A stretch of 64,000 bases of DNA from Heterohyrax brucei (GCA_028571685.1 CM053142.1:126162796-126226795); one strand, 5' to 3'. Positions 1 through 11,579 are shown, counted from the stretch's first letter. The notes: generated from the sequence alone by a model not told the origin. Translations and numbers: made by a program.

Positions 1-197
1 CAGCACAGAGGAAAACAGCCAAGAGACCAGAAGAAAATAAGAAGTGACAGAGAAGGTAAATCTAATAACACTGTTTCAGCCCCTCAATACAGATTAGCTA
101 AAAAACCTCACATTTATCTGTTTTGTAAGTCAATATACCTTTTCACGGTAGTTTGAGTTGAGTTTCTGTCACTAGCAGGAGTTGATAGTAATGCCAA

Positions 198-360
198 AAG
201 AAACCACTGCAGTCAAGTCGATTCTGACTCATAGTGACCCGATAGGACAGAGTGGAACTACACCATATGGTTTCCAAGGAGCAGCTGGTGGATTTGAACT
301 GCTGACTTTTTTGGTTAGCAGCTGTAGCTCTTAACCACTCACTGTGCCATTAGGGCTTCC
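198..360 (-). mobile_element. AfroSINE, near full length
   Basis: Reverse complement of the afrotherian SINE. The tail (GTCAAGTCGATTCTGACTC, then GATAGGACAGAGTGGAACT) is read first, followed by the tRNA-like head (GGTTAGCAGCTGTAGC, ending GCCATTAGGGCTTCC). Moderately diverged. Confidence 0.9.
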
Positions 361-1639
361 AGGGCTAATACAGACACCAAAATATTAACATTAATTATAT
401 TCAGACTGTGAGATTACAGATGATTGCTTGTTTTCCTCTTTCTGCTTATATTTTTTGTTTTTTTTAGTATGGATACAGAATTTACTAATTTAGCAATAAA
501 GGACACAATGTAATTTTACTGTATGAAAGGGAGAGATAGAATGTCGTTGGTGTTGGCTGACTAACCAGAAACCCTGTCAGTCTAGGGCTTTGGACCCTTC
601 TTGACAGCCTCCACTGCTCCCTCCACTTTCAGGGTCCTTTTGCCTTCCTCGCTCATGGTATTTGCACAATCCACTTTAAAAATCCAGAAGTAGGAGAATG
701 GTATTCATGATTTCCAGAAGTCTCTGCCAAGTCTAATTTTCAGCATGACCTGCTTGGGTCATAGTTTAACTCTAATTAAAGCTAATGTTGGTGCTGTATT
801 TTTCTTTGCAAAAGAAAACCCTGGCAAATGAGAAATTCTTTTTATTCTTCCAGTAAACACTTTTATACTCACAGAAAAACAGGAAAATACTATTGATAGG
901 ACTTTGGACAATGATAGCTGGAAACTCGATTAAAGTTAATTTGAATGTGGCCAACGTGTTCCGCTTGCAAAGAACAAAAGGAAGTGGTCTTGATTTGCTC
1001 CTGGAGGGGGTTGTTCACCTTAAGGAAAACTCTAGCTTCTCACTGGAGGAAGTGGTGCAAGGGAATAAATATTGGGGCTGACTTCTCAGGGCCTCCCTGA
1101 GAGTAGGCTCTGGATTGCTCGGGAAATCTGGATATCAGTATATCTGACCTGTGGTCGGTAAGTTTATGCACAACATAAAGGGTATCAGTGGTGATTGCAA
1201 GGGTGTCACTCATGATTGGGAAAAAAAAAAATCCTGACTCTGGAATTTAATGAAAGGTTAACTGCCGGTTTGGAGAAACTTCGGGGAGGTTACTTGGCTA
1301 ATATCTCTCTCAGAGCCATGGCACTGAAATGATTAGGTGAAGAAACCACTGTCCTTGGGCCCAGACCCTGCAGCCTACACAATGATGCTTCAACTGCCAT
1401 TAGGTAGAAAGGAAGGAAGGACAGAGGGAGAGAGGAAGGGAGAGAGGGAGGAACGCAGGGAACTAATGGAAAGAAAAGGAGAGTCAGATTGAACACCAAG
1501 GCATCTGGCATAATTTGCAGTCTCCTATCTATGTAGACACTTCTCATGAGATCTTGTTGGAAAAGTTAGTGTATCTCATTGGATTAACCTCCTATTCAAT
1601 AGCAGTGGATTTGGCTTTTTTGGTTTATAGCCAAACTCC
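361..1639. other. Intergenic DNA without a recognisable gene
   Basis: No exon with homology I recognise and no clear transposon apart from the purine-rich stretch near 1407. The short open frames here (for example 893-1081 and 1290-1547) have unremarkable composition and no known motif, so I treat them as chance. Confidence 0.6.
1407..1456 (+). repeat. GGAA/GAGA-rich low-complexity tract
   Basis: An imperfect run of GGAA, GAGA and GGGAGA units on the plus strand, interrupted by a few C residues. A simple repeat with no sign of function. Confidence 0.7.
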
Positions 1640-1843
1640 AAGTAGCTGGGTACAAACACTTCACCTGCTCAGTTGCTGATGGAAAGGTTGGAGATTGAAG
1701 TCAACCCAGAAGTGCTGTGAGAGAAATGCCCGGAGGTCAACTTCAGAAAAATCAGTACTGAAACCCCTGTGGAGCACAGTTCTACTTTGACACACATGGG
1801 ATCTCGATGAATCAGAATAGACTTGACAGCAGCTGGTTTACTA
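1640..1843 (+). mobile_element. AfroSINE, degenerate, sense orientation
   Basis: The head is degraded (CACCTGCTCAGTTGCTGATG, GGTTGGAGATTGAAGTC). The tail is clearer: CCCCTGTGGAGCACAGTTCT, then GAATCAGAATAGACTTGAC, ending near AGCAGCTGGTTTA. Divergence suggests an old copy. Confidence 0.7.
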
Positions 1844-2193
1844 GTCTATCTGAACCTTAACATTTACAGTCCTGTGTAAAGCTGAGGCTGAGCTTCATCA
1901 AGTATTCTTCCCCTGTCCCTTAATTGTTCCCTCTGGTGCGTGCAACACAGTACTGTTGTCGTTGTTGACTGTTACTAGCAATTCTTAAGTGAGCTCTGAC
2001 TGGGGCCTGAAAGACACAAAATCAGGCAGAAAGACTTTTACCATTCTCTGTCCTCTGTTAGGGAGCAGAAGCAGACAAGTACAGTCTCTTACTGTACTTG
2101 CCTCAGTGAGAACACTGGGTTTCCTTGGCTTAGTGACATAGTGTTATTAGTGAGATAGTCAGTAGTGTTACTAAATGAAACCATGAGAACCAC

Positions 2194-2345
2194 CAAAAAA
2201 GACTCATTGCCATTTAGTGACTTCTGACTCATAGTGACGTTATAGGAAGAATGGAACTGCCCCATAGGATTTCCAAGGAAAGTCTGGTGGATTTGAACTG
2301 CCAACCTTTTGGTTAGCAGCAAAGCTCTCAACCACATATTTTTAA
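2194..2345 (-). mobile_element. AfroSINE
   Basis: Reverse-oriented tail (ATTTAGTGACTTCTGACTCA, AGGAAGAATGGAACTGCC) runs into a tRNA-like head (TTTGAACTGCCAACCTTTTG, GGTTAGCAGC). The extreme 5' end of the SINE is decayed after CAACCACA. Confidence 0.85.
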
Positions 2346-3939
2346 GGCCTCTTCTTGGGTTGAGAGCCCAGGTCTCTTTAAAGGCTTATAAACTAAAGGC
2401 CCAAATGCAACTTTGGAATAATTTATAAATTTACATGAAAGGCAAGATTCCAGGTTCTCTTAGAAGATTTGACAACAAAATCCACATTCCTGAGCAGAAA
2501 CAATTTCTTAGAGTTAAGCAGCGAGTGTCTACTTTAAATGAGCTCCACTTTGCAGTTTGCCCTATCACCCCTGTCCACTCTTCATGCAGTTATGTGACCT
2601 AGTTTACCCTATGTCCAAACCCTTCTCAAGATTCTCTAAGTTCTCTTTCTGTTCCATCAGAAGACCTGGAAAACCATGTCTAGTGTGGCAACACTTGTCA
2701 GTTATCCCTCAGGATCTGAGCTCCGCTTTTACCTTTAAGTGGCCGCCTAGCAAAAGTTATTTCCTGGTCTTGGTTGTAGCTGAATGTGGCCACATGGCTA
2801 AATTCTGACTAGTAGACTGAGATTGAAAGTAATGTACTGTTGATAACATTTCCTTAAATAGGTGAAGGGCTGTCGCCTTCTCCCTTTTCCACTGACTGGG
2901 ATACGATGCTAATATGGCTCTTAGGCCATGTATTGAGGAGAGCAAAATAACAAGACAGGAGGGGTGCAGGTTTCTACCCCCACAGAACCATTTTGAAATG
3001 ACTAATTCACTATTACTTTGGCCTCTATTATAGGAGATGAGTTTGTATCTTAGCTGGGATTTATTAAACAGCTCCCTTGGCCTCAAAGAAACTATGGTGA
3101 ATGGGCTTCAGCCAAAAGAGATGAAGCCAATGATCATTATATGACTGCATGCTGGAAGGTCCTAGCAGGAAGTGAATGATGAGGTGAGATCTGCTTACCT
3201 TGGCCGAAGCAGAAAAGATGTGTTCAGAGTTCCCAGTAACCCATAAACAAATCCGTCAGAAAGAAGGCCTCACCAGCAACGTCAGGTGCAGGAAAGAAAG
3301 AGCATAAAGGCTCCATCTCAATTGATTATTTGGAAGAAGGGATTTTGTAGATGTTGGGGAAAGCTAACATGCTGTGCTCAGGGCAGAGTGACCTAACCGC
3401 CCGTTCTGGGTGAGCTGGTGGAGGGGAGCCTGTAGTCGGTCGTAAGACGGAAGCTGAGACCTTCTACATCCGTAAGCCTGCACCCCCAACACCTCAGACC
3501 CTTTTTCCTCACGTTTTCCTTTGTTAATGGTCATTTGGACCTTAGAGCCTGGGATAGTTATTTAAAATAAAAATTCCTAGTCTCTACCTGAGAAATCTGA
3601 ATCAGCAAGTCTATACTAGGGCAGAAACACTGCATTTTATACAATCTTGAGGAGACTTTCCTATACCATAGAGTTCGAGAATTACCATCATCAATACACT
3701 GTAAAAGTCTAAACTAGCAAATGCCCAACACAGACGTAAATCAAAAAGGTTTTCCACAGAGTTGGTGTTCTTCACCAAAAGTAATATCTGAAACATTGAG
3801 AACGCTATGAATTCAGATTTCTTTTAAGATATTTTTCTAAACTCTCAAATGATTCTGAGTTATACAAAACTGTGAATGTTGCCACTCTTTCTTTCCTAGC
3901 ATCAAACTATGAGCAGCTAAATTAATTCCTTGAGAGACA
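2346..3939. other. Intergenic DNA without a recognisable gene
   Basis: I see no coding exon, RNA gene or transposon I can name. Open frames at 2557-2808 and 2757-3086 overlap on opposite strands and lack recognisable domains. Confidence 0.55.
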
Positions 3940-4052
3940 AAAAAACCAACTCGTTGCCATCAAGTTGATTCTGAAGCATAGCGACCATATAGGACAGAGT
4001 AAAACTGCCCCATAGAGTTTCCAACAAGTACTGCTATGCCACCAGAGTTTCC
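3940..4052 (-). mobile_element. AfroSINE with internal deletion
   Basis: The tail is present (CGTTGCCATCAAGTTGATTC, AGGACAGAGTAAAACTGCCC) and then jumps directly to the first bases of the SINE (GCTATGCCACCAGAGTTTCC). The B-box part of the head is missing. Confidence 0.8.
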
Positions 4053-4287
4053 TTCCTTGAGAGCAGTTAGGATAAAGGTTACTTAGGCCTATGTCTCACG
4101 TAAACTGCCTACGCTTGCTATTGGCAATCCCACACAATGGACTCTAAGCGAAGAGCAATGAAACATACATCAGTCAGCACCAGGAGGCAAAAGAGCCACG
4201 GTTTCAAACCGTGACTCTAATGCACACATCGATAAAGAAGAGGTGGTAGAACTGGATTGGTAAAGTCTCCTCAATCTTTTTTTTTTT

Positions 4288-4488
4288 GAAGTTGTTGTTA
4301 GGTCGACTCTGGCTCATGGCGATTCCATGTGTGTCAGAGGAGAATGATGCTCCATAGGGGTTTTAATGGCTAATTTTTTGAGAAGTAGATTGCTATACTT
4401 TTCTTCTGAGGTGTGTCTGGGTGGATTTAAACCTCCAGTCTTTTGATTAGCAGTCAAGCATGTTAACCATCTGCATCACCCAGGGACA
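4288..4488 (-). mobile_element. AfroSINE, longer variant
   Basis: Begins with GTTGTTGTTAGGTCGACTC, continues through CTCCATAGGGGTTTTAATGG and GTGTGTCTGGGTGGATTTAA, and ends in the head at ACCATCTGCATCACCCAGGG. The extra middle block ('TCAATGGCTG...' type) also appears in the copies at 19454 and 47744, so these form one subtype. Confidence 0.85.
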
Positions 4489-5845
4489 CTTGAGTCATTT
4501 ATATTTAATCTGATCCTATTGTATTTCATACCAGAATAACTTTGGAGGAACCCAATGGATTTTGGCAGAAACACTTTTCAGGGCAGAAAAAGAAACCTAG
4601 CTTCTGCAGTGTCATTCTTTAATGAGCCATAAAGACTGTGTAGCAGGGGATGGATGTGCCTGTTCTCAACACACAGTTGAAAACTGTATTAATCCCCAGA
4701 TATATGGAGCCCCTTTTAAATTGCTATACAATACAGCCAAGTTCTGAGGAAGGAAAGACAGGCCTTAATGAATCCATCTCCACTAAAGAAATTGGACCCC
4801 CAAATTTCCATTTCATCACCATGACAACTACTACTCCATTATTGCCATAGTAACCAGCCGAACAGCATTAGTCTAAGGATGAGCTCTCTGATTGGGTGGC
4901 CAAAGGAAACCATTAGATGCCATACAACGATGCTGAAAAGGCTGCTCTGCAACCACATTGACCTATTTCTAGTCCTTCAAGAATGTTTCAGTTCTCCAAT
5001 GCATTTCCCTAAAACCAGATGTTTCTCAGCATGAGACAATTTTAAGAAATGTATCATAATTGTACTCTTGCATGTCACTGCTAAATTGGAGACCTAATTT
5101 CCCACAAGTGTTGTAATATAGGACAGTCACACCCTTCACCAAGTGTTGTCATTTAATTCTGACCTCTCTCACAGCAATGAAGCACGCTAGTCACATCTGA
5201 AAGCAGATGTTGGTTACTGGTGACAAGCTTCTTTTGTTTGAAGAGGACACTGACACGCTGAACTGCAAGGAAACTTTGAGGGTAGGGAGTGACAATCCTG
5301 TAAAATTACAGAGGAGAGCAAAGGGACAGGATTCATGCATGTGGCCACGCTTACTTTGATCTATGCATATAAACTGGTACTTACATTAAAAAGTTTTTTG
5401 AAAAACACTGTCCTCTCAAAAAGCTCCTGAGCTTTAAAAAAAAAACACCTTTTTTCTCCCCAGTGATAGTCTTGCTTGGTACTTGCTCAAAGCAAATTGC
5501 TTATGTGTTCATGAACTTTTCCTGACATGCTCTTAGGAACAGGTATGCTTGCAAAATCTTTTCTAGCCCACCTCCTGACTGCTTGGATCACATGTTTCCT
5601 AGGTATGTACAGCTGGTAAAATTCTTTGAAATTTTCCAGCTACGGGTTCTCATAAAACACATGCTGAGAACCTCTGGGAGAGGGGAGGTGGTAGCATCAG
5701 AGTTTCTAAAGTGAGGGCCTTGAGAGGGCACTCTAATTAGAACATAGAGGGATAGGGATGGCAGTGAGGAGATTCAGCTCAAAAATGAGGGTGCACACGA
5801 AGTATGACTGAATATTAAACTAATGGAAATAAAGTTTTCTAATGA
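4489..5845. other. Non-repetitive intergenic block with candidate regulatory motifs
   Basis: I recognise no transposon in this 1.3-kb stretch, which is unusual for the window. It contains the RFX/NF-Y motif cluster near 4814-4900. The open frame at 4650-4850 spans the cluster but resembles no protein I know. Confidence 0.5.
4814..4897. promoter_or_regulatory. Tandem RFX X-box-like sites followed by an inverted CCAAT box
   Basis: ATCACCATGACAAC (4814-4827) and ATTGCCATAGTAAC (4841-4854) both fit the palindromic X-box pattern GTYRCCATRGYAAC, each differing mainly at the first base. An inverted CCAAT (ATTGG, within CTGATTGGGTGG) follows at about 4892-4896. RFX and NF-Y pairs occur in cilia-gene promoters and MHC class II promoters. 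No gene start is evident nearby, so a distal element is more likely. Motif matches are seen directly; function is inferred. Confidence 0.4.
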
Positions 5846-5980
5846 TGCCTTGGAAACACCAGGGGCAGAATGTTAGGAGCTACAACTGCTAATCTAAAGG
5901 TCAGCAGTTTGAACCCACCAAGCACTCCTTAGACACCCTATGTGCCAGTTCTGCTCTGCTGTCTGGGGTCACTGTGGCCA
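5846..5980 (+). mobile_element. AfroSINE, degenerate, sense orientation
   Basis: Head CAACTGCTAATCTAAAGGTC and AGCAGTTTGAACCCACCAAG, then CCAGTTCTGCTCTGCTGTCT and GGGGTCACTGTGGCCAAAAC. The tail is strongly decayed. Confidence 0.8.
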
Positions 5981-5989
5981 AAACTGAAT

Positions 5990-6330
5990 TCATAGCCGTT
6001 TGGTTTAACAAATATTTTGGAACACCTGCTAGATGCTTGAGACGCATAAATGAAGAGACAATAAGTCCTGTCTGTAGGGAACTTATATTCACATATAAGA
6101 TTTTACAGTAGATTGAGAAAAGATCCATTTTCTGTATCCAAGAGCAGAACACATTTATATGGAATGATGGAAATTACAAGGTAGCCCCCCACCTCTAGTG
6201 TTCCCTGGCACAGGCCACTGGTGCCTGCTATATCCCAGCCACTGTGCTAAAGACTGGAGGTCAGTTTAGCAAAAACAGACTCAGTCCCTACCCTCAGGAA
6301 GTTTGCAGAACAGATGGGAAGAGAGTTGCT
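5990..6330. repeat. L2-like ancient repeat fragments
   Basis: Contains L2 3'-end-style text: AACAAATATTTTGGAACACC, then a second unit CCAGCCACTGTGCTAAAGAC and AACAGACTCAGTCCCTACCC. Two fragments appear to follow each other. Family named from pattern memory only; orientation not resolved. Confidence 0.5.
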
Positions 6331-7070
6331 CAGATAACATCAAAAATGAATGGCCATCTACCTGTAACCAAGGTTAGTGCTCTGTGGGCAAGGAACTAAG
6401 AGCCTTCAGACAAAGGAGATGGAGCAAGGCTGGATAGAGGTGGGGGCAGGGCTTCAAAGGAAGAGGTGATTGAGATGGGCGATAAAGGAGACAGGTGTGA
6501 GTGGGTGGTCCAGGGTGGAGGATGGGGTGGAGTGTTCAGGACAAGAAAGAGCGTGGGCTGTGCCCCAGACCAAAAGAGGGCTGAGGAAGAGCGTGTGATG
6601 AGGCTAGAGAGGGGCGGGGCTGATAACACTCAAATTGTGTGTTTACTAAAAAATAAACTATTTAAATCATTAAACCATTTACTTACTCAGTCTATACTCC
6701 CCAATTAATTTAAATATGATTTCACTTTAAATCTATACATGGGAAATCATTCTTTTATCTTTATCTGTGTCTGGGATTGTAATAAAAGGAATTTGGTTTG
6801 GGATTAAAGAGAATTTCAAATTGGCAAACAGTTCTTGAGCACCATCTATATACCAGCCATCAGGTCAAATGAGATATAAGACCCAACACCTTATCATTCC
6901 AGTCTGGTCCTACAGACAAAACCGCATATTCATCTAGGGTATTCAAAATCCATCTAGAGTATTCAAAAAGTGACCAAAAACAGAGGTGTGGACAAGGGGC
7001 AACTGTCAGGAGGTGACGACTCAAATTGTAAAATTCTCCAAGCAGGATCAACCATCCTCATCCTTGTAAG

Positions 7071-7242
7071 CAAAAAAAAAAAAAAAAAACCTTGTTGACG
7101 TTGAGTTGTTTCCCACTCACTGCAACACTATAGGACAAAGTAAACTGCCTTGCAGAGTTTCCAAGGAGCACCTGGTAGATATGAACTGCAAACCTTTCCG
7201 TTAGCAGCCTTAGCACTTAACCGCTACACCACCAGGGTCTCC
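7071..7242 (-). mobile_element. AfroSINE with long A-run at its 3' side
   Basis: A run of about 19 A residues (7072-7089) abuts the reverse-oriented tail (TTGAGTTGTTTCCCACTCAC, ATAGGACAAAGTAAACTGCC). The complete head ends CACCACCAGGGTCTCC. Confidence 0.85.
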
Positions 7243-7254
7243 ATAACTCAAGTA

Positions 7255-7495
7255 GTAACTAAGAATTCAGGCTCTGGAGTCAAATGAGGGCGGATTCCAG
7301 TCCCGGCTTCATATTCTTGCCAGCTGAATAACCTTAGCCGAGTTACTTAACCACTTAGCTTCATCTGCTTCAGTTAATTTGACTTGAAAAATGGGATTTA
7401 TTAAGTTTCTACCGTATATGATTCTTAGAAGGTAAAGCCTGTAAAGTGCTCAGCATAGTGCCTAATAAGGTAAACACTCAATAAGTCAATCAATA
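7255..7495 (+). repeat. MIR element, nearly complete
   Basis: Recognisable MIR order: TTCAGGCTCTGGAGTCAAAT (head), CCCGGCTTCATATTCTTGCC, the core AACCTTAGCCGAGTTACTTA, AAAATGGGATTTATTAAG, and the 3' end GTAAAGTGCTCAGCATAGTG with CACTCAATAAGTCAAT. An ancient mammalian tRNA-derived SINE. Confidence 0.8.
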
Positions 7496-8065
7496 TGAAC
7501 TGGCATTGTGAGTCCACAGCCTTAGGGAAATAGGCATTCAAAACATGTGCCGACTTACCTGGCAGGGCGCCGTGATGAAGATCAGGGTTTTATCCTCAGA
7601 TATGTTCTGAGTCTCCAGGGAAAATTCATTTCTCTCCATTAGGGAAGAATTTAGTAATAGTAGGTTCCTATCTAGCTATAGTAGCAGGATAAATTGCTTT
7701 TAAGTGCATATATGAGGATAGAAACTGAAGCATAGCTAACACCAAGAGTATGGTTGCAACTCACAAGGACTAAATAAAAAGTTTGGGACTATGATTTGTG
7801 TGGGGAAAAAAACCCAAACTAATGGTTACTGAAATGGAGCCCTTCCACACAACTAGAACAGACTACATTAAGTCTCCTCAAAACCATTTAGAAATGAAAA
7901 GCATTGCATGTAAATGTTTATTATCACTGCTGTTAATGGTGACTGTTTTGCCTCTAGATCCATTACCTGGCAGAATAACTACAATTCCATAATTCATACA
8001 AGCACTGCAAGGTAGAGAGGACCTGAACTGAAACCTTGGAACATGCTTCCTCTGCAAGAAGGTAT

Positions 8066-8217
8066 AAAACCCATCGCTATCAAGTTGATTCTGACTCATG
8101 GCAACCCTACAGGACAGAGTAGAACCGCTCCATAGGGTTCCCTAGCCACAGCTGATACAGTCAAACTGCCCATCTTTTAGTAGCCCAGCATTTAGCCACC
8201 GTGACATGAGAGCTCCT
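8066..8217 (-). mobile_element. AfroSINE
   Basis: CCATCGCTATCAAGTTGATT and CTACAGGACAGAGTAGAACC form the reverse tail. The head is divergent, ending TTTAGCCACCGTGACATGAG with AGCTCC. Confidence 0.85.
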
Positions 8218-8424
8218 CACAAAGGTACAGTCGCTACCAAACAAATGAGGTTAAAAGCATAGAAATGCACAATATTACAAAAACAATTTCTACACTGCAG
8301 GAGAAAACTCTCTACTGTGGATCTCTTTCATGGACTCCCAGAATTTTCAGTTTGGAAAGACTCTTATACACCCCTGTAGATCAACCTCTACCCTGCATGA
8401 CTGAAACCACAGTCAGTGGATCAA

Positions 8425-8520
8425 AAAGAGGGAAGGAAGAGAAGAGTCACAGAAGGGGGAGGGAAGAGGAGGGGGAACAGACGGAGACAGAGAGTGGAAT
8501 GCAGAGAGAGAAAGAAAGCA
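8425..8520 (+). repeat. Purine-rich tract
   Basis: Almost pure A/G on the plus strand (GGGAAGGAAGAGAAGAGTCA to GAGAGAGAAAGAAAGC). It produces a low-complexity, charged open frame at 8265-8543, which I regard as an artefact. Confidence 0.6.
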
Positions 8521-9013
8521 TGCAAATGGAATTAGTTAAATGATTAAACAGCACAGGGATGAAATCAGGATCTTCAAACAGTGTTTTCCAGCAATTCTTC
8601 TATTCCTCTCCAAATGATATCAAATCATTAATATTCATTGGACAGAGGGGTCCGTCAGGTATAGATAAGCCTTGTTGTACTAAAGGTTCACCCAGTGGGT
8701 TATTGGGGACCTGGATGGTGCCATACACTGTGCAGTTAACATGGACCAACAGACATCTTTCTGAAATTTTGGTAGAGAGCACAGTATGTAGCCTATTTGG
8801 TTATGTGTTTTAATTAGGATAAAGGATGTTACAGTATGTAGCACGCAGGAAGACTGTTACGTGAATAATAAGTTAGGTATTCTAGTTCATTACTAATTTT
8901 GATGTTAGTAGAAAAAGTAAACTTCTGTAGCAAATTCTTCACTGAATTTTCTCTTCTTCCTTCTTTTCACAAATTATAGCACATGTTTCATATCACAGAA
9001 AAATTATCTTAGT

Positions 9014-9825
9014 AATAGCGACCCAATGAACAACAGAAAGAAACACTGCCTGGTCTTGCACCATGCCTACAATCATTTTTATGCTTAAGGCCTTCATTGC
9101 AGACGTTGTGTCAATCCATCTTGCTGAGGGTCTTCCTGTTTTTCACTGACCCTCCATTCTACCAAGCATGATGTCCTTCTCCAGGGATGGATCCCTCCCG
9201 AAAATATGTGCAAAGTATGTGAGAGGCAGCCTCTCCATCTTTGTTTCCGAGGAGCACTCTGGTTGTACTTCTTCCAGGACAGATCTGTTTGATCTTCTGG
9301 CAGTCCTCAGGACATTTGCTATCCTTCTGCAACACCGCAATTCAAAGGCATCAATTTTTCTTCTGTCTTCCTTATTTATCATCTAGCTTTTGTGTGAATA
9401 TGATGCAATTGAAAATACCATGGCCTGGGTCAGGCACACCTTAGTCTACAAGGGACATCTTCACTTTTCAATATTTTAAAGAGGTGCTTTGCAGCAGATT
9501 TTCCCAGTGCAATGTGTTTTTTCATTTCTTGATTGCTGCTTCCATGGGTGTTGATTCTAGAACTAAGTAAATCATTTTATCATTTACTGTTAAGTTGCTT
9601 ACTGGTCTGGTTGTGAGGAATTTGTTTTCTTGATGTTTTTCCAGGTTGTTAATGGGTCTTCCTCCAGTCCCAAAGCACTGTTCTTTTTCATATCGGCCAG
9701 CTTCTAGGATTACTTGCTTGTCACACAGATTGAATAGGTATGGTGAAAGGAGGCAAATGGGACACACATCTTTCCTGACTTTAAACCATGCAGTGTTCCC
9801 TTGTTCTGTTCGCATCACTGCCCAG
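9014..9825 (-). mobile_element. RTE-type LINE fragment: reverse transcriptase end and 3' tail
   Basis: On the minus strand the frame at 9143-9382 reads DRRKIDAFELRCCRRIANVL, RSVLEEVQPECSSETKMERL and EKDIMLGRMEGQ, the typical C-terminal end of RTE/BovB-like LINE proteins. Further upstream (9522-9818) a diverged piece of the reverse transcriptase domain is visible (NTAWFKVRKDVCPICLLSPY). The 3' end at 9014-9050 contains GCGACCCAATGAACAACAG, the same tail carried by AfroSINEs in the window. Several stops and frameshifts make it a dead, 5'-truncated copy. Confidence 0.8.
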
Positions 9826-9859
9826 TTAGTTTCCTGAATCTCATTAAATCAATAAGCGC

Positions 9860-11209
9860 AGTCTTCACCAGTATCATTTTGTGTCTTACAGACCAGTTCA
9901 ATCTTTGAGGAGTTGGTTTCAGGAATAGTTTCAATTCTGGCCTAACACAGAGTCCAGGGGCCATGACTTCTGGGGACCCTCCCATCTGTTAAGCCATCAA
10001 GTCTGGTCTTTTTGCTAGAGTTCCAGTTCTGCACCCCACATTTATCCTGCCCTGTCAGGGACTCTTGCTCAAGCTCCCCATGAGGGCAGTCATCGCGGGT
10101 AGCCAGGCATCGTCTAGTTCTGGTTTTGTGCTGGAACAGGCAGAATAAAATAAGTGACTGCATCTTGAACATAGTCTGCACCACTTTGTTTTTTAATTCT
10201 GTCTCCAAGCAGGAGTCCATTGTCTCCTTCAGTTTCTCTCAAGGTTAAGGACTAGTCTATGCTCTCCTTAGGACTGTGGAAAAACAAGTGATAATAATCC
10301 AAAGCCCCTAAGGGAAAAATAATCTGCCTGTGACCAGGAATTTATATGATGGCCAGACCACCTCCTGGCCCAAAATACCAATTAAGACATCAACACATCT
10401 GAGAAGAGACCACTGTGACACCCAAAAAAGAAATACCTTCTACAAATTCCTGGGACTGATAAAACCTTATTCTGTTTTTCTATAAAACCTCCAACTGGTT
10501 TCCATTTCAGGGGGCAGATTGGGAGGCAGGATCCCCTCTATCTCCTTGCCTCACACACCATCCAGTGCCATTGAGTCAATTCCGACTCATGGTGACCCTA
10601 GCGATCCTTGCCTAGCAAGAGATAAAGGTCTTGCTTTGCATCGCACCACTGTCTCAGAGACTGGCTGTTTGCCGCAGATGCAAAGCTGATGGGATCTCAC
10701 GTGTACATGGCCCTTTTGTGTTTTAGACTCCTACTTCCCTTGTGTCGTTCTCCTTTGCTCCAGGTGGTTTGAGACCAGTTGATGCTTCTTAAATTGCTAC
10801 CTGCTAGCTTTTAATACCCAGATGCCACTCACCAAAGTGGGATGCAGAACTTCTTTTTTAAAAAATAAACTCTGTTTTGCCCTTTGACCTAGATGTCACC
10901 CTGAAACCATGGTCCCCCAAACCCTATCCCTGCTACTCTATCCCTCGAAGTGTTTGGTTATATGTAGAAAACTTCTTAGCTTTCGGTTTAGTCCAGTTGT
11001 GCTGACTTCTTGTCCACTGCGTGTTGTCCTCTTCACCTCAAAAATTCTTATCTATTAATCTAAGTAGTAAATATCGCTCTCCTTCCCTCCTTGCCCTCAT
11101 AACCATCAGGGAATGTTTTCTTCTGTGTTTAAACCTTTCCTTTGAATCCTTACAACACTAGTCTCGTACAATGTCCTTTTTGCCACAGACTAATCTCACT
11201 CAGTATAAT
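9860..11209 (-). mobile_element. L1 LINE fragment: end of ORF2 and 3' UTR, reverse orientation
   Basis: Read on the minus strand, the ORF2 C-terminus lies at about 11209-11150 and the long 3' UTR follows down to about 9860. Marker phrases are TGCTAGCTTTTAATACCCAG and CACTCACCAAAGTGGGATGC near 10800-10850. These match, in reverse complement, the GTCTTAAAAGC module of the plus-oriented L1s at 52220 and 61450. The UTR is interrupted by a foreign segment at about 10127-10676, and a SINE sits at the 11210 edge. Confidence 0.7.
10127..10676 (+). mobile_element. Possible LTR inserted in the L1 3' UTR
   Basis: This block interrupts the L1 3' UTR between GCATCGTCTAGTTCTGG and GCTGATGGGATCTC. It starts TGTGCTGGAACAG, ends TTGCCGCA, contains a TATA-like TTTCTATAAAACC (about 10478-10490) and a GAGATAAAG that could be a polyadenylation signal. 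Features and length suit a solo LTR of a class I endogenous retrovirus, but I see no clear target-site duplication. A short reverse AfroSINE tail piece lies at about 10560-10602. Confidence 0.3.
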
Positions 11210-11381
11210 AACAAAAACTAAACTCTGCACCATGGAGTGGATTCCGACTCATGGCGACCCTCCGGAACAGAGTAGTACTGCCCCAGAGAATTTCCAGGGA
11301 GTGCCTGGCTGGTTGGAACTGCCTGCCTTTTCGTTAGCTGACTAGCACTTAACCACTAGGCCACTACACCACCAGGGTTTC
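11210..11381 (-). mobile_element. AfroSINE with target-site duplication
   Basis: Full-length reverse SINE flanked by CTCAGTATAAT (11199-11209) and CTCAGCATAAT (11382-11392), an 11-bp duplication with one mismatch. It inserted at the ORF2 end of the neighbouring L1, so it is the younger element. Confidence 0.9.
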
Positions 11382-11496
11382 CTCAGCATAATGAGGAGGC
11401 TACATATTCAGTTCAGCTGTGACTAATAAAAGCCCAAGCTGAACAGGGTGACAATACAATAGAAAGAAAAGGGTCGAAAGCCACAGCACTACAAAG

Positions 11497-11578
11497 CTTC
11501 AGGGTCGCAGTGATTCGGAACCCACTCCAGGCAATGGGTTTGGGTGTTTTGTTGTTGTTGCTGCTGTTGTTGTTGTTA
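11497..11578 (+). mobile_element. AfroSINE tail fragment plus GTT/GCT simple repeat
   Basis: Only the 3' tail is clear (GGGTCGCAGTGATTCGGAAC, GGCAATGGGTTTGGG). A GTT/GCT trinucleotide run follows at about 11551-11577, the kind of tail expected for RTE-mobilised SINEs. Confidence 0.65.
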
Positions 11579-11579
11579 A

